A DNA stretch of 64,000 bases from Halorubrum vacuolatum (GCF_900188065.1 NZ_FZNQ01000007.1:1-64000), one strand, 5' to 3'. Numbered from the stretch's first letter, positions 6,865 through 15,095 are shown. The notes: generated from the sequence alone by a model not told the origin. Made by a program: numbers and translations.

Positions 6865-7743
6865 ATGTCTCCTCACTCCACGTCACAGTCAACGGAAAAC
6901 ATCCGGTCGATCGCCTTCGAGAAAGGACTGGGGCCACCGATACTGTTTCTTTTCATCTCCAGCCTCTGGGTGGTGTTCGTTCCACTCGCCATCTATCCGC
7001 TGTTCGACAACCGGTTCGTCCTCCTTGCAGTCATGGCTGGAGCGTTCGCGGTCACAGCCGCGATCGCCTGGCTGGTCCTTCGATGGGAGGGACTCTCTGC
7101 GGCAGACGTCGGTCTCAGCCGCGAGCACGTACTCCCGGGCATTGGGCTGGTGCTTCTGTTTTGGGTGATCATAAACGTCGTCGGGGCCTTGTCGGCCTTC
7201 GTCTCGACCGGTGACGTTCGTTTCGGCATACCAGAACAGTGGGATTCCTTCGCGTTCTTCCTCGGAATTGGGATCGCCCAGCTCGTCTTCGTCGGGCTCG
7301 CCGAGGAATTTGCGTTTCGTGCGTATCTACAGAATAAGCTCATCGCTCTTCTGAACGGAGGCCGTGACCGAGTGCGAAAGGGGGCGGCGATCCTTCTCGG
7401 GGTGCTTCTCTTCACGGTTTGGCACGTCCCGCAGCGGGTGTTCATTGGGGGATTCACCTCGCCGACCGCGATCGTTCAATCGCTCATCGTGGTCATGGTC
7501 CTGGGTCTTGCGTTGGGGTTATTGTACGAATACACCCGAAACGTCGTCTTCGTCGCCGTTCTGCACGGTACGTTCAACTGGCAGCCGCAGGCCATCGTCG
7601 GGGCACCGACCGATCTACCGTTCTTTGCCGGACTCGCCGTCCTTCTGGTCGTCGTGTGGTACTACCGTCGATGGGCGGGCGAAACACGTCCTGCGGATTT
7701 CCAGCCGCAGATCCAGGCGACGACCGCGAGGTGGACACGATGA
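6865..7743 (+). CDS. CPBP family intramembrane metalloprotease
   Basis: A 292-residue protein starting MSPHSTSQSTENIRS, with about eight membrane segments. Motif 1 is AEEFAFRAY near residue 147, motif 2 is VWHVP near 186 and motif 3 is LHGTFN near 234, so all expected metal-site residues are present. An upstream in-frame ATG exists at 6772, but that start would precede the operator at 6807-6825; the ATG at 6865 has the regulon spacing. It is the first of three tightly coupled genes: its TGA overlaps the ATG of the DUF2892 gene. Confidence 0.88.
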   Translation: MSPHSTSQSTENIRSIAFEKGLGPPILFLFISSLWVVFVPLAIYPLFDNRFVLLAVMAGAFAVTAAIAWLVLRWEGLSAADVGLSREHVLPGIGLVLLFWVIINVVGALSAFVSTGDVRFGIPEQWDSFAFFLGIGIAQLVFVGLAEEFAFRAYLQNKLIALLNGGRDRVRKGAAILLGVLLFTVWHVPQRVFIGGFTSPTAIVQSLIVVMVLGLALGLLYEYTRNVVFVAVLHGTFNWQPQAIVGAPTDLPFFAGLAVLLVVVWYYRRWAGETRPADFQPQIQATTARWTR

Positions 7744-7988
7744 AAAAGAACGTCGGTGGTCGGGATCGAACGGCTCGAATCGCCCTCGGTCTGGTGTCCG
7801 TGGCGGCGATGATGGTCACTGTGGCCTTCGGAGAGCCACTTGGTGACCCGGCGCAGGGAATCGTAGCGGTGGTGTTACTACTACTCGCGTTCGTGTTCCT
7901 CGGTACTGCCGGTGCCGAGAAATGCCCCGTAAATCGTGCAGTGGGCCGGAATACCTACGATAACCGTGCCATCGAAGAACGACCATGA
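7740..7988 (+). CDS. DUF2892 (YgaP-type) small membrane protein
   Basis: An 82-residue two-helix membrane protein, MKKNVGGRDRTARIALGL...GTAGAEKCPVNRAVGRNTYDNR...EERP. It is a paralogue of the protein at 3105-3356. It overlaps the preceding CPBP stop (ATGA) and its own TGA overlaps the next start, so the three genes form one translationally coupled unit. Keeping CPBP and DUF2892 together in both copies suggests the two proteins work together; the single conserved Cys may matter. Confidence 0.82.
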   Translation: MKKNVGGRDRTARIALGLVSVAAMMVTVAFGEPLGDPAQGIVAVVLLLLAFVFLGTAGAEKCPVNRAVGRNTYDNRAIEERP

Positions 7989-8656
7989 CGGGTGACCGGA
8001 ACAGCCGTACCAAGAAACAACGACAGTCGAACCGGCTATCCCGAACACTTGGCCGGTACGTCAACCACGAGAACGTGTTCGTCAGGGCGATCTCGTTGTG
8101 GGGATTCTGCGCAGTCGTCTTCTCCCTCGTGTGGGTCGGGAGCTATCATCTCCTCCCCGAGGGACTGCTCCGAGGGACGTCGTTGGCGTACTTCGCTCCC
8201 GTCGAGACGGACGAGACCGAAACGACGTTCCTCCGGATTTTCGGATGGAACATCGGGTCCGCGATCATCATCGTCGTCGCCAACACGTTCCGGTCGGTGA
8301 ACACGCCAATGGGATATCTCGTCGTGCTGGTCAGCATCGTCAACGGAGCACTCGTCTGGAGAACCGGCTCGCTCGCGCTTGCTGCCGGGCGGATCGAACC
8401 CTCTATCGCAACGGTGTTGGGTCGGAGTGGTGTCTTCGAGTTGTCGGCGTTCGTGCTCGTCGCCGTGGCGACGCGTGAGGTGATGCTCTGGCAGCAGCGA
8501 TCCCCGCCGCGGTGGCGCGAGGATTTCGAACGCGTGCGCTCACCGAAAGATTGGGAGTTCTCACTGAACGAGCTGCTCGTTCTCGTGGTCGGAATTACAC
8601 TCCTCGCCGCCGCGAGCTACCGAGAAGCGGCACAGATTATTGACCTCGTCGGCTAA
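7985..8656 (+). CDS. SpoIIM-like multipass membrane protein
   Basis: 223 residues with about five membrane segments. The centre (FGWNIGSAIIIVVANTF, then a run ending in IVNGALVW) and a later GVFELSAFVLVAVATREV resemble the stage II sporulation protein M family, where a conserved N near the first core helix and a G-(I/V)-FEL motif recur. In archaea such proteins are not linked to sporulation; they often sit beside ABC-2 exporters or proteases. The start overlaps the DUF2892 stop. The family call is by eye and only moderately firm. Confidence 0.5.
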   Translation: MTGDRNSRTKKQRQSNRLSRTLGRYVNHENVFVRAISLWGFCAVVFSLVWVGSYHLLPEGLLRGTSLAYFAPVETDETETTFLRIFGWNIGSAIIIVVANTFRSVNTPMGYLVVLVSIVNGALVWRTGSLALAAGRIEPSIATVLGRSGVFELSAFVLVAVATREVMLWQQRSPPRWREDFERVRSPKDWEFSLNELLVLVVGITLLAAASYREAAQIIDLVG

Positions 8657-8749
8657 CCCGTTTGCTCCGGAGCGCCCTCGGTCACCTGTCGCACGATGCG
8701 TCCACGAGTCGAGACTCAGTTGGCGACGTCCATCAGACACTCCCCATTC

Positions 8750-8768
8750 GTTCTCGCTCGACGAGACC
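8750..8768. promoter_or_regulatory. Regulon palindrome, copy 4 (variant)
   Basis: GTTCTC-GCTCGAC-GAGACC; eight of twelve arm positions form the TCTC...GAGA core. It ends exactly 41 bases before the ATG at 8809, with TATA-like CTATATC at about 8779-8785. Confidence 0.7.
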
Positions 8769-8782
8769 TGACTATGCTCTAT

Positions 8783-8802
8783 ATCAGGTTCTGCGACCTG
8801 AT
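8783..8802. promoter_or_regulatory. Second palindrome over the KPR-hydrolase promoter
   Basis: ATCAGGT-TCTGCG-ACCTGAT is a perfect 7+6+7 inverted repeat. It starts at the TATA-like element and stops seven bases before the ATG at 8809. That position is typical of a repressor site, unlike the upstream regulon palindrome. No other promoter in the island has it. Confidence 0.55.
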
Positions 8803-8808
8803 AGATGT

Positions 8809-10701
8809 ATGAAAATCCTCGTTTTCGGCGCAGGACCGTTGGGTAGTCTGAAGGCAGCGCGACTCCACGAAGCAGGGTACGACGTACACCTCCTTGCCCG
8901 GGGACAGCGGTTAGTGGATCTGAAAGAACACGGGATCGTTATCCAGGAAGAGGGAGCCGACGGGAGGGAAGTCGCTCACGTCAAGGTCGTCGAGTCGTTC
9001 GAGCCCGACGACGACTACGATCTCGTCTTGGTCGTCATGGGTGAGCATCAGGCAGTGAAGATCCTCGGTACGTTGGCGGAAAACGAGCACGTTCCGACGT
9101 TTCTCTTCATGGGGAACAACGTCAGCGGTCCCGACGAACTGGTTCGCGCGCTCGGTAAAGAACGCGTGATGTTTGGTTTTCCGTACCCCGGCGGGAAACG
9201 AGACGGCCACGTCATGCGGGTCCTCCCGATCAACGAGGACAACACGTACACCATCCCGATCGGCGAGGTCGATGGCACGATTCGACCCAGGACCCGACAG
9301 GTAGCCGCGGTTCTGGAGGACATGCGAGGATACGACGTCGAAATCCGGACCGACATGGAGAACTGGCTGAAGTACCACGCCGCGTTGCTCATGTCCGGGC
9401 TCGTCCCCGCGCTGTATGCGGCCGACACCAGTATGAAACCGATGGGAGAAACCAGAGACCTGCTGGTGCTTGCAGTCCGTGCGACGAAGGAAGCGCTTCG
9501 GGGACTTCGTGCCGCAGGCTATGCACCCAGTCCACCGATAGTCAGGATCTTCGAGTACGTGCCGGAGCCGATCTGCGTCTGGGCTATTGGACGGCTCATG
9601 CGGAAGGAATACGCGAAGATCTCGGTGGAAGGTCACGCGCGGGATGGCCGTGATGAAATGAGGTATCTGTTCGACGGACTGCGCTCGATTCTCGACGAGA
9701 CCGACGTGAAAACGGACGCAATCGATCAGTTGGCTCCGTACTACGATCCCGACACATCCCCGTATCCCGAAGGCAAACGAGAGCTCTCCATGAAGTGGGG
9801 CGGAATCGCCGCTCCCGCAGTCGGGATCGGGGCGCTCGCACTCGTTCTTCGACGGTTGCGCTCGGAATCTGGATCTGATTCTCCGGTCGAACGTGAGTCC
9901 GGGGGCGTCTATTACGAGGTGGGCGGGCCTGAAGACGCGACCGCGGTGGTGTTCACCCACGGGTTCGCCCTCGACCGTGAGACCTGGCGGGAGCAAATCG
10001 GGACGTTATCCGAGACGTACCGGACCCTCGCATGGGATGTTCCGGGATGCGGCGACTCTGCGGAAGCGAGTGACCCGGTGCGGTTCGACGTCGGGTCCCG
10101 AAAGTTGCTCGACGTACTGGACGACGAAGGAATCGACCAGGTTGTCCTGGTCGGCCAGTCGATGGGAAGCCTGTTGAACCAGTACATTGCGTATCACCAC
10201 CCCGGCCGCGTTCGAGCACTCGTTCACGTCGGAGGCTACCCATTGCACGAGGGGTTTTCCAAACACGCGATCAAACTGATGGGGTTGCACGTGCGGGCGC
10301 TGGAATTCATGCCCGAGCAACTGCTGTACGACATGTTCGGCCGCTTGGTCGCTCGCACTGCCGACGCCAGACAGTACGTGAGACAGGCGAGTGCACGTAC
10401 CGGGAAGGAAAACATGGTTGCCCTCGAAAGAGGACTCATCGAAGACATCGAAGAGGGGATTCCCGAGCTAATCGAGGGTCCTCAATTAGCTGTAGTCGGT
10501 GAACACGATCACTTTCTGATCCGGATGAAAGCCCAAGAGTGGACCGAACGACTCCCAAACAGCGTGTACGCAACGGTGCCAGATGCCGGACACATTGCGA
10601 ATCACGATAATCCGGCGGCGTTCAACGAAATACTCTCCTCGTTTCTGGAGACGTTGGACGAGGCGACAGCTGGACGCTCCCGTCTTCCGATTCGCCAATA
10701 A
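8809..10701 (+). CDS. Ketopantoate-reductase-like / alpha-beta hydrolase fusion
   Basis: The 630-residue protein starts MKILVFGAGPLGSLKAARL. Residues 1 to about 320 are a ketopantoate reductase (PanE/ApbA)-type domain: a GxGxxG Rossmann motif, the substrate-domain helix with ENWLKYHAALLMSG, and NNVSGPDE. Residues about 328-350 form one hydrophobic segment (IAAPAVGIGALALVL). From about 365 an alpha/beta hydrolase follows, with nucleophile Ser in GQSMGS (near 449), Asp in VVGEHDHF (near 564) and His in DAGHIAN (near 594). It is probably a membrane-tethered two-enzyme protein; substrates are unknown and a role in pantothenate synthesis is doubtful. The ATG at 8809 is fixed by the operator spacing. 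No sign of frameshift at the join. Confidence 0.8.
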   Translation: MKILVFGAGPLGSLKAARLHEAGYDVHLLARGQRLVDLKEHGIVIQEEGADGREVAHVKVVESFEPDDDYDLVLVVMGEHQAVKILGTLAENEHVPTFLFMGNNVSGPDELVRALGKERVMFGFPYPGGKRDGHVMRVLPINEDNTYTIPIGEVDGTIRPRTRQVAAVLEDMRGYDVEIRTDMENWLKYHAALLMSGLVPALYAADTSMKPMGETRDLLVLAVRATKEALRGLRAAGYAPSPPIVRIFEYVPEPICVWAIGRLMRKEYAKISVEGHARDGRDEMRYLFDGLRSILDETDVKTDAIDQLAPYYDPDTSPYPEGKRELSMKWGGIAAPAVGIGALALVLRRLRSESGSDSPVERESGGVYYEVGGPEDATAVVFTHGFALDRETWREQIGTLSETYRTLAWDVPGCGDSAEASDPVRFDVGSRKLLDVLDDEGIDQVVLVGQSMGSLLNQYIAYHHPGRVRALVHVGGYPLHEGFSKHAIKLMGLHVRALEFMPEQLLYDMFGRLVARTADARQYVRQASARTGKENMVALERGLIEDIEEGIPELIEGPQLAVVGEHDHFLIRMKAQEWTERLPNSVYATVPDAGHIANHDNPAAFNEILSSFLETLDEATAGRSRLPIRQ

Positions 10702-10797
10702 ATACAGGTCTCCCTTCGTCCGTTCGTTTAACAGCGACAGCTCAACAGTACTCCTCTTCGCAGGTATTCGACCCTCTACAGAAACCCCCCACCGGTA

Positions 10798-11661
10798 TTA
10801 GAGGTCTGCAGCGTTAAACCGGGCGTAGCCCAGTGCGAAGGGAACGACGAGCCACAACCCGAGGAAAACGAACCCGACTTCCGGTGTCACATACGCAGCA
10901 GTCTGAGTTGTTTCGACGGCGGCCTCGGGAGTGCTCGCCGCAGCACCCACCGATTCGGCCGCCTCGGGCAGTACGGCAACGATCGACGAGAAATACGCCG
11001 CCGACGGAGCCACCTGCGTAGCCAGAAACATCCAGTCGGGGAGTTCTGATGGGAGCGTGAATCCTTCGACGACGTAGAGAAGCCCCATAGGAACGACGTC
11101 CCAGAGCAACTCGAAGACGACGAAGAACCCTAAAGCGTACGTCGTGGCCCGCGATGTTGAGCCAGTCATCGCCGACAGTCCGACAACGATACTCGCATAG
11201 ACAGCCGCGAACCCCATCGTGACCAAAAGGAACAGCAGCACGACGAGCAACTGGACGTCACCGATCAACACTGATCCGAAGCCGAGCCCCACGAGTAGTC
11301 CGATCCCAAGGCCGAACGCGAGGACTGTCGCCCGGCCGACGACCTTGCCAGCGAAGACGTTCAGGCGGGTCGTCGGCAGCGACAGGAGCAACTTGATACT
11401 TCCGAGTTCGCGTTCGCCGGCGAGTGATTTGTAACAAACTACGATGGCTGCAAGCGGAACGAACAGTCCGGTCAGGCCGACAGTGAAGAACAACAGGCCG
11501 GCGAACGTTGCACCTCCCGGCTCACCGAACAGTTCCGGAACGGAGATGTACGCGTACGCCGATCCCATCGAGACGACCACGAAAACGGCCACGAGCGCCC
11601 ACAGCGCCCGCGACTGGACGGCGTCGCGGAAGTCCTTCTTCGCAACGACGAACCAGGTCAT
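10798..11661 (-). CDS. ABC-2 type exporter, membrane subunit
   Basis: A 287-residue permease with six predicted membrane segments. The N-terminus MTWFVVAKKDFRDAVQSRALWAL and the GERELGSIKLLLSLPTTR loop are typical of ABC-2 (NosY/NatB-like) permeases of haloarchaea. The start overlaps the end of the ATPase gene (ATGA at 11658-11661), so the two subunits are coupled. The pair resembles that at 40472-42489 but belongs to the palindrome regulon through the small gene at 12595. It most likely exports a small molecule, lipid or peptide. Confidence 0.88.
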   Translation of the reverse strand: MTWFVVAKKDFRDAVQSRALWALVAVFVVVSMGSAYAYISVPELFGEPGGATFAGLLFFTVGLTGLFVPLAAIVVCYKSLAGERELGSIKLLLSLPTTRLNVFAGKVVGRATVLAFGLGIGLLVGLGFGSVLIGDVQLLVVLLFLLVTMGFAAVYASIVVGLSAMTGSTSRATTYALGFFVVFELLWDVVPMGLLYVVEGFTLPSELPDWMFLATQVAPSAAYFSSIVAVLPEAAESVGAAASTPEAAVETTQTAAYVTPEVGFVFLGLWLVVPFALGYARFNAADL

Positions 11662-12575
11662 GCGCGCACCTCCTGCTCGTCGTTCGTGTACTTGACAAAG
11701 AGATCCTCCAGCGACGACTCCACGACCGAAAAGTCCTGGACGGCCACGATTTCGTCGATCGAGTGCAGAACGGCGAACTTCGAGACGCCATCGACAGTTA
11801 CGCGAAGCCGGCCGTCTTCCTGCACGACGTCCCCGACGCCGTCGAGTTTGGCGACACGCGCGGTAACGTCGTCACCGAAGTCCGTGACGTACACGTACAG
11901 TGTCTCTCCAGTCTGGGTGGCGTCGCGCAGGCCATCGATGGTGTCCACGGCCACGAGCTGGCCACGATCGATGATCGCCACGCGATCACAGACAGCTTCG
12001 ACCTGCTCCATCACGTGGCTGGAGAAGAACACGGTCGTGCCGCGATCGTTTTCCTCGCGGATGATATCCCGCATTTCGCGTGCACCGTTCGGGTCCAGTC
12101 CCGTCGAGGGTTCATCGAGAACTAATAGGTCAGGATCGCCCACGAGCGCCATCGCCAACACGAGTCGTTGACGCATCCCTTTCGAATACCCGCCGGCCTT
12201 TCGATCGGCCGCCTCAACGATCCCGACTCGGTCGAGAAGCCCCATCGCATCCTCGTCGGCGTTCTTCATCTCCAGGATGAACTCAACGTGCTGGCGACCC
12301 GTGAGACGGTCGTAGACATGGTAGGCGTCGGGCAACACGCCAGTCCGCTGGCGGACTGCTTGCCCTTCGGTCTGAGCGTCGTATCCGAGGACGGATACGG
12401 TCCCCTCGGTGGGGCGGATAAAATCCAGGATGATGTCGATCGTGGTCGATTTCCCCGCACCGTTGGGGCCGAGAAATCCGAATATTTCCCCCGATTCGAC
12501 TCGGAGATTCAGATCATCGACGGCGACGACATCACCGAATTGTTTCGTTAGATTGCTGATTTCGATAGCTGCCAT
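11658..12575 (-). CDS. ABC-2 type exporter, ATP-binding subunit
   Basis: 305 residues: Walker A GPNGAGKST, Q-loop region, signature YSKGMRQRLVLA, Walker B LLVLDEPSTGLDP and H-loop SSHVMEQ. After the ATPase domain a C-terminal domain of about 90 residues ends SLEDLFVKYTNDEQEVRA, as in DrrA/NatA-type subunits. The gene starts 19 bases after the end of the small membrane-protein gene at 12595-12903 and overlaps the permease gene, giving a three-gene operon. Confidence 0.92.
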   Translation of the reverse strand: MAAIEISNLTKQFGDVVAVDDLNLRVESGEIFGFLGPNGAGKSTTIDIILDFIRPTEGTVSVLGYDAQTEGQAVRQRTGVLPDAYHVYDRLTGRQHVEFILEMKNADEDAMGLLDRVGIVEAADRKAGGYSKGMRQRLVLAMALVGDPDLLVLDEPSTGLDPNGAREMRDIIREENDRGTTVFFSSHVMEQVEAVCDRVAIIDRGQLVAVDTIDGLRDATQTGETLYVYVTDFGDDVTARVAKLDGVGDVVQEDGRLRVTVDGVSKFAVLHSIDEIVAVQDFSVVESSLEDLFVKYTNDEQEVRA

Positions 12576-12594
12576 CGTACTACTCCACCACAGC

Positions 12595-12903
12595 CTATTC
12601 TGCCCGCGCTTCGTCTCGGGAGAGAGCCCATCGGAGGACAGTGTACATCGTGACGAACATCACGACGAAGACTGTCATCCCCTGCAAGAACTTGGTTCGG
12701 CGGGATTTGCCAGGGTTTTCGTCACCGATTTCCTCGCCGGCCGATCCACCGTCCGTCCGTGTTGGTTCGACTCCGGGAGAGTCGGCTGTTTCGAGTTCGG
12801 GAGCGTCTGCTTCTCCACGTTCGGGAGAGTCAGACCCGTACTGTGCGCCCCCGAACTGTGCGCCGTCGAAATCCGTCTCGAAAATCGTCACTTGGTGAAC
12901 CAT
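12595..12903 (-). CDS. Small acidic protein with one C-terminal membrane helix
   Basis: 102 residues starting MVHQVTIFETDFDGAQFGG, then an acidic low-complexity middle (DSPERGEADAPELETADSP) and a single helix (FLQGMTVFVVMFVTMYTVL) near the end. I recognise no family. Longer ORF versions begin upstream, but the ATG at 12903 lies exactly 41 bases from operator copy 5, with TATA-like TATATCC between, so I chose it. As first gene of the exporter operon it may be an accessory subunit or a substrate of the exporter (inference). Confidence 0.7.
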   Translation of the reverse strand: MVHQVTIFETDFDGAQFGGAQYGSDSPERGEADAPELETADSPGVEPTRTDGGSAGEEIGDENPGKSRRTKFLQGMTVFVVMFVTMYTVLRWALSRDEARAE

Positions 12904-12943
12904 ACCTTCGAGAGGCGCGTTGACGGGATATAGTAGCGCGTAC

Positions 12944-12962
12944 ATTCTCCGACGCCGAGAAT
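12944..12962. promoter_or_regulatory. Regulon palindrome, copy 5
   Basis: ATTCTC-CGACGCC-GAGAAT, perfect arms. It lies 41 bases from the ATG at 12903 (minus strand) and drives the exporter operon. The flank GTAGCGCGTACATTCTC is nearly shared with copy 6 (GTAGCGTACATTCTC), suggesting recent duplication of the promoter. Confidence 0.88.
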
Positions 12963-13106
12963 CTCCGGCCGCCCCCGACGAAGGACGAATTGCGGACATA
13001 TCTCGGAACAGACGTGATATAGAACGGAGTAAAGCAGCAACGAACCGTCGAACAATCGCTTAGTCTGGGATGATTGAACGGGTTCTCGCTTCCTCGACAG
13101 GGGTTA

Positions 13107-13640
13107 TCAAAAGAAGATCAAGACCATCTGCAACGTGGCGAGTACGTTCCCGAGCGTGTGTGCGATCCATCCGGGCACGATACTCCCGGTTCGAAAATAC
13201 AGCCAGCCCATCAACCAGCCGGCCGCTGCCCACACGACAATCATCGGCCAGAGACCGGGCACGAGGACGAGGATGAGGAGGTGTGGAAGCACGAAGATCG
13301 CTGTTTGCAGCAGATTGCCGGTGTGAAAGCCGAATCGTCGGAAGAGTATCCCGCCGATGAGACCCCGAAAGAGGAGTTCCTCGCCGAGCGTGACGTAAAC
13401 CGCCTCCCGAAACAGGAGGATTGCAACGGCAGTGAGCGTGAAATTCCAGTCAAGATATTTCGCAAACCCGAGGGTTACACCTTCCATGTCAGTGGTCGCC
13501 ATCTCATCGAGTACCTGATCCGGCGAAATCCACAGCACGACAAATCCGATGACGCTAATGGCGACGCCAACGCCGACAGCAAGTCCGAAATCACTCCGTG
13601 TGCACCCGGCGATTCTCCATCCCAGTCGATCACGTATCAC
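13107..13640 (-). CDS. CPBP family intramembrane metalloprotease, short form
   Basis: 177 residues with about five membrane segments. Motif 1 is GEELLFRGL (E87, E88, R92), motif 2 is FVLPH (H120) and motif 3 is AHTLGN (H161, N165), so the metal site looks complete although the protein is short. The start is the GTG at 13640, overlapping the stop of the 48-codon ORF upstream (GTGA), so the pair is translationally coupled and controlled by operator copy 6. Confidence 0.85.
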   Translation of the reverse strand: MIRDRLGWRIAGCTRSDFGLAVGVGVAISVIGFVVLWISPDQVLDEMATTDMEGVTLGFAKYLDWNFTLTAVAILLFREAVYVTLGEELLFRGLIGGILFRRFGFHTGNLLQTAIFVLPHLLILVLVPGLWPMIVVWAAAGWLMGWLYFRTGSIVPGWIAHTLGNVLATLQMVLIFF

Positions 13641-13783
13641 CTCCCAGACTTGCCTCGGTGAGCGCGTATCAGTGCGTACCCAATGGCCGGCAGGAGAAAC
13701 AGCACCAACTGGAGCGGAACTTCGATGAGATCACCCCGGGACTGCAGTATCGAAACTGCGAGCGAAGTTGATACAGTCTCCAT
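13637..13783 (-). CDS. 48-residue membrane peptide coupled to the CPBP gene
   Basis: The ATG at 13783 is 41 bases from operator copy 6, and the TGA overlaps the GTG start of the CPBP gene. The peptide begins METVSTSLAVSILQS, has one hydrophobic segment (VPLQLVLFLLPAIGYALI) and ends in basic residues (RAHRGKSGR). Position, coupling and membrane character make a real gene likely. It could help the protease or be its substrate; no family is recognised. Confidence 0.6.
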   Translation of the reverse strand: METVSTSLAVSILQSRGDLIEVPLQLVLFLLPAIGYALIRAHRGKSGR

Positions 13784-13823
13784 GAGTACAGATCACGTTA
13801 TTCAATAATAGACAGTAGCGTAC

Positions 13824-13842
13824 ATTCTCGCCACCCGAGAGT
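13824..13842. promoter_or_regulatory. Regulon palindrome, copy 6
   Basis: ATTCTC-GCCACCC-GAGAGT. It begins 41 bases from the ATG at 13783 (minus strand). Confidence 0.82.
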
Positions 13843-13853
13843 CATCGGGAATC

Positions 13854-13870
13854 AGTCTCTCACCGAGACT
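13854..13870. repeat. Related inverted repeat with shorter spacer
   Basis: AGTCTC-TCACC-GAGACT, 12 bases upstream of copy 6. The arms resemble the regulon motif but the spacer is 5, not 7. It may be an auxiliary site or chance. Confidence 0.35.
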
Positions 13871-13924
13871 TCCCCGAAGGCAGCGAATCCAGTTACGACG
13901 AGATTGACGTCCGAGAGACGACAC

Positions 13925-14086
13925 TTAACGGGAGATCATCCCTCCGGCAGCCGGGCTTGCCAATGATGGTGCTTCCCTGCCACTGAGGCCAATCAACGCG
14001 TCGCGCTGGAAGACCATATCTTGCATCGGCCTTTGCCACCCCATTACCTGGTCCACGCTCTGGGGATTAAGCAGGCTCCATACCAT
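13925..14086 (-). CDS. Possible 53-residue ORF after the CPBP gene
   Basis: An ORF starting MVWSLLNPQSVDQVMGWQRP and ending AAGGMISR begins 23 bases after the stop of the CPBP gene at 14110. It fills an otherwise empty 240-base gap. I see no membrane segment and no family; its reality rests only on an open frame and position. Confidence 0.25.
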   Translation of the reverse strand: MVWSLLNPQSVDQVMGWQRPMQDMVFQRDALIGLSGREAPSLASPAAGGMISR

Positions 14087-14109
14087 CAGCACGCGAATAT
14101 GGCACGAGA

Positions 14110-15042
14110 TTAATCGGAGCCAGTAGCTTCCGTCGGCAGCCCTGTCTCTTCATCTAGGGATCGTTTCTCGCTTTCCGTGGGGGGATGCGGCATCTGGTTG
14201 TCTTTTCTGAAGGTTTTCGCTCCCCAGATCACAGTAACCAGAACGACGACCACGAACCACAGTGCGATATGGAAAACCTCTGCGCGACCGGTCAGCGTGA
14301 ATGTCTGAGCGGTGAAGTTGATCGCTGCATGCAGTATGATGGCGCCGATGATACTCCGGCGGGTGTTGTTATACACCCAGGTAAACGCCACGGACAGCCA
14401 CACGATCCCGATATGGAACATCCAGAACTCCAGCGTGAGGAATCCAATATTTTCGTGGTGATGCCATCCCTCGACAAAGAACATTGGCAGGTGCCAGAGA
14501 GACCAGACGACGCCCAGTATCAGGCTTGCAACCAGCGCAGAGTGTGTGAACTGGAGCCGATCTAATGCATATCCCCGCCACCCAGTCTCTTCGAGCAGCG
14601 GCACAAGCGTTGCCATGAACAGGGTCGGTAGAATCGATAGGAGGAGGTTATCGGTGCCGGTCACCCAGTCGGCGAGCGAGGCGCTCGTGCCGCCCAGTGT
14701 GATCTCTACAACCGCTGCGCTAGGGATCACAATCAGCGGGAGCAACAAAATGACCAGGAACCAGCGCGCGGGGATACGGCGAACATTTGTGAGTCGATCC
14801 CAGAAATCTTTCCGGCCAGGTTCATCGTAGACGAGACACACGAAGGCGATCCCGGCGACCCCAGGACCAGTAAGTCCCAAGAACAACAAGAGGATTCCCC
14901 CAGGGGTGTTCGCACCGAGACCCAGGAGAATGGTCAGTATCCAGAACCCCCACGTGATAGCGAAGGTCACGCCGAAGAATACCCAGGGATTCCCAACAGA
15001 GACAGACGTATTGCCGATGGTTTTTGACTCATCACCTTCCAT
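14110..15042 (-). CDS. CPBP family intramembrane metalloprotease
   Basis: A 310-residue protein from MEGDESKTIGNTSV, with about eight membrane segments. Motif 1 is EETGWRGYALDRL (E151, E152, R156), motif 2 is WSLWHLPMFF (H184) and motif 3 is LHAAIN (H238, N242). It belongs to the same EExGWRG subgroup as the protein at 5465-6367. In-frame ATGs exist at 15066 and 15117, but the predicted transcription start, 41 bases from operator copy 7, is near 15055. The ATG at 15042 is the first one inside that transcript, giving a leader of about 13 bases. Confidence 0.85.
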   Translation of the reverse strand: MEGDESKTIGNTSVSVGNPWVFFGVTFAITWGFWILTILLGLGANTPGGILLLFLGLTGPGVAGIAFVCLVYDEPGRKDFWDRLTNVRRIPARWFLVILLLPLIVIPSAAVVEITLGGTSASLADWVTGTDNLLLSILPTLFMATLVPLLEETGWRGYALDRLQFTHSALVASLILGVVWSLWHLPMFFVEGWHHHENIGFLTLEFWMFHIGIVWLSVAFTWVYNNTRRSIIGAIILHAAINFTAQTFTLTGRAEVFHIALWFVVVVLVTVIWGAKTFRKDNQMPHPPTESEKRSLDEETGLPTEATGSD

Positions 15043-15095
15043 ATTCTTTGCCCTGGATTCAACCATGTTAGCGGATCGGATAATAGGGACAGACC

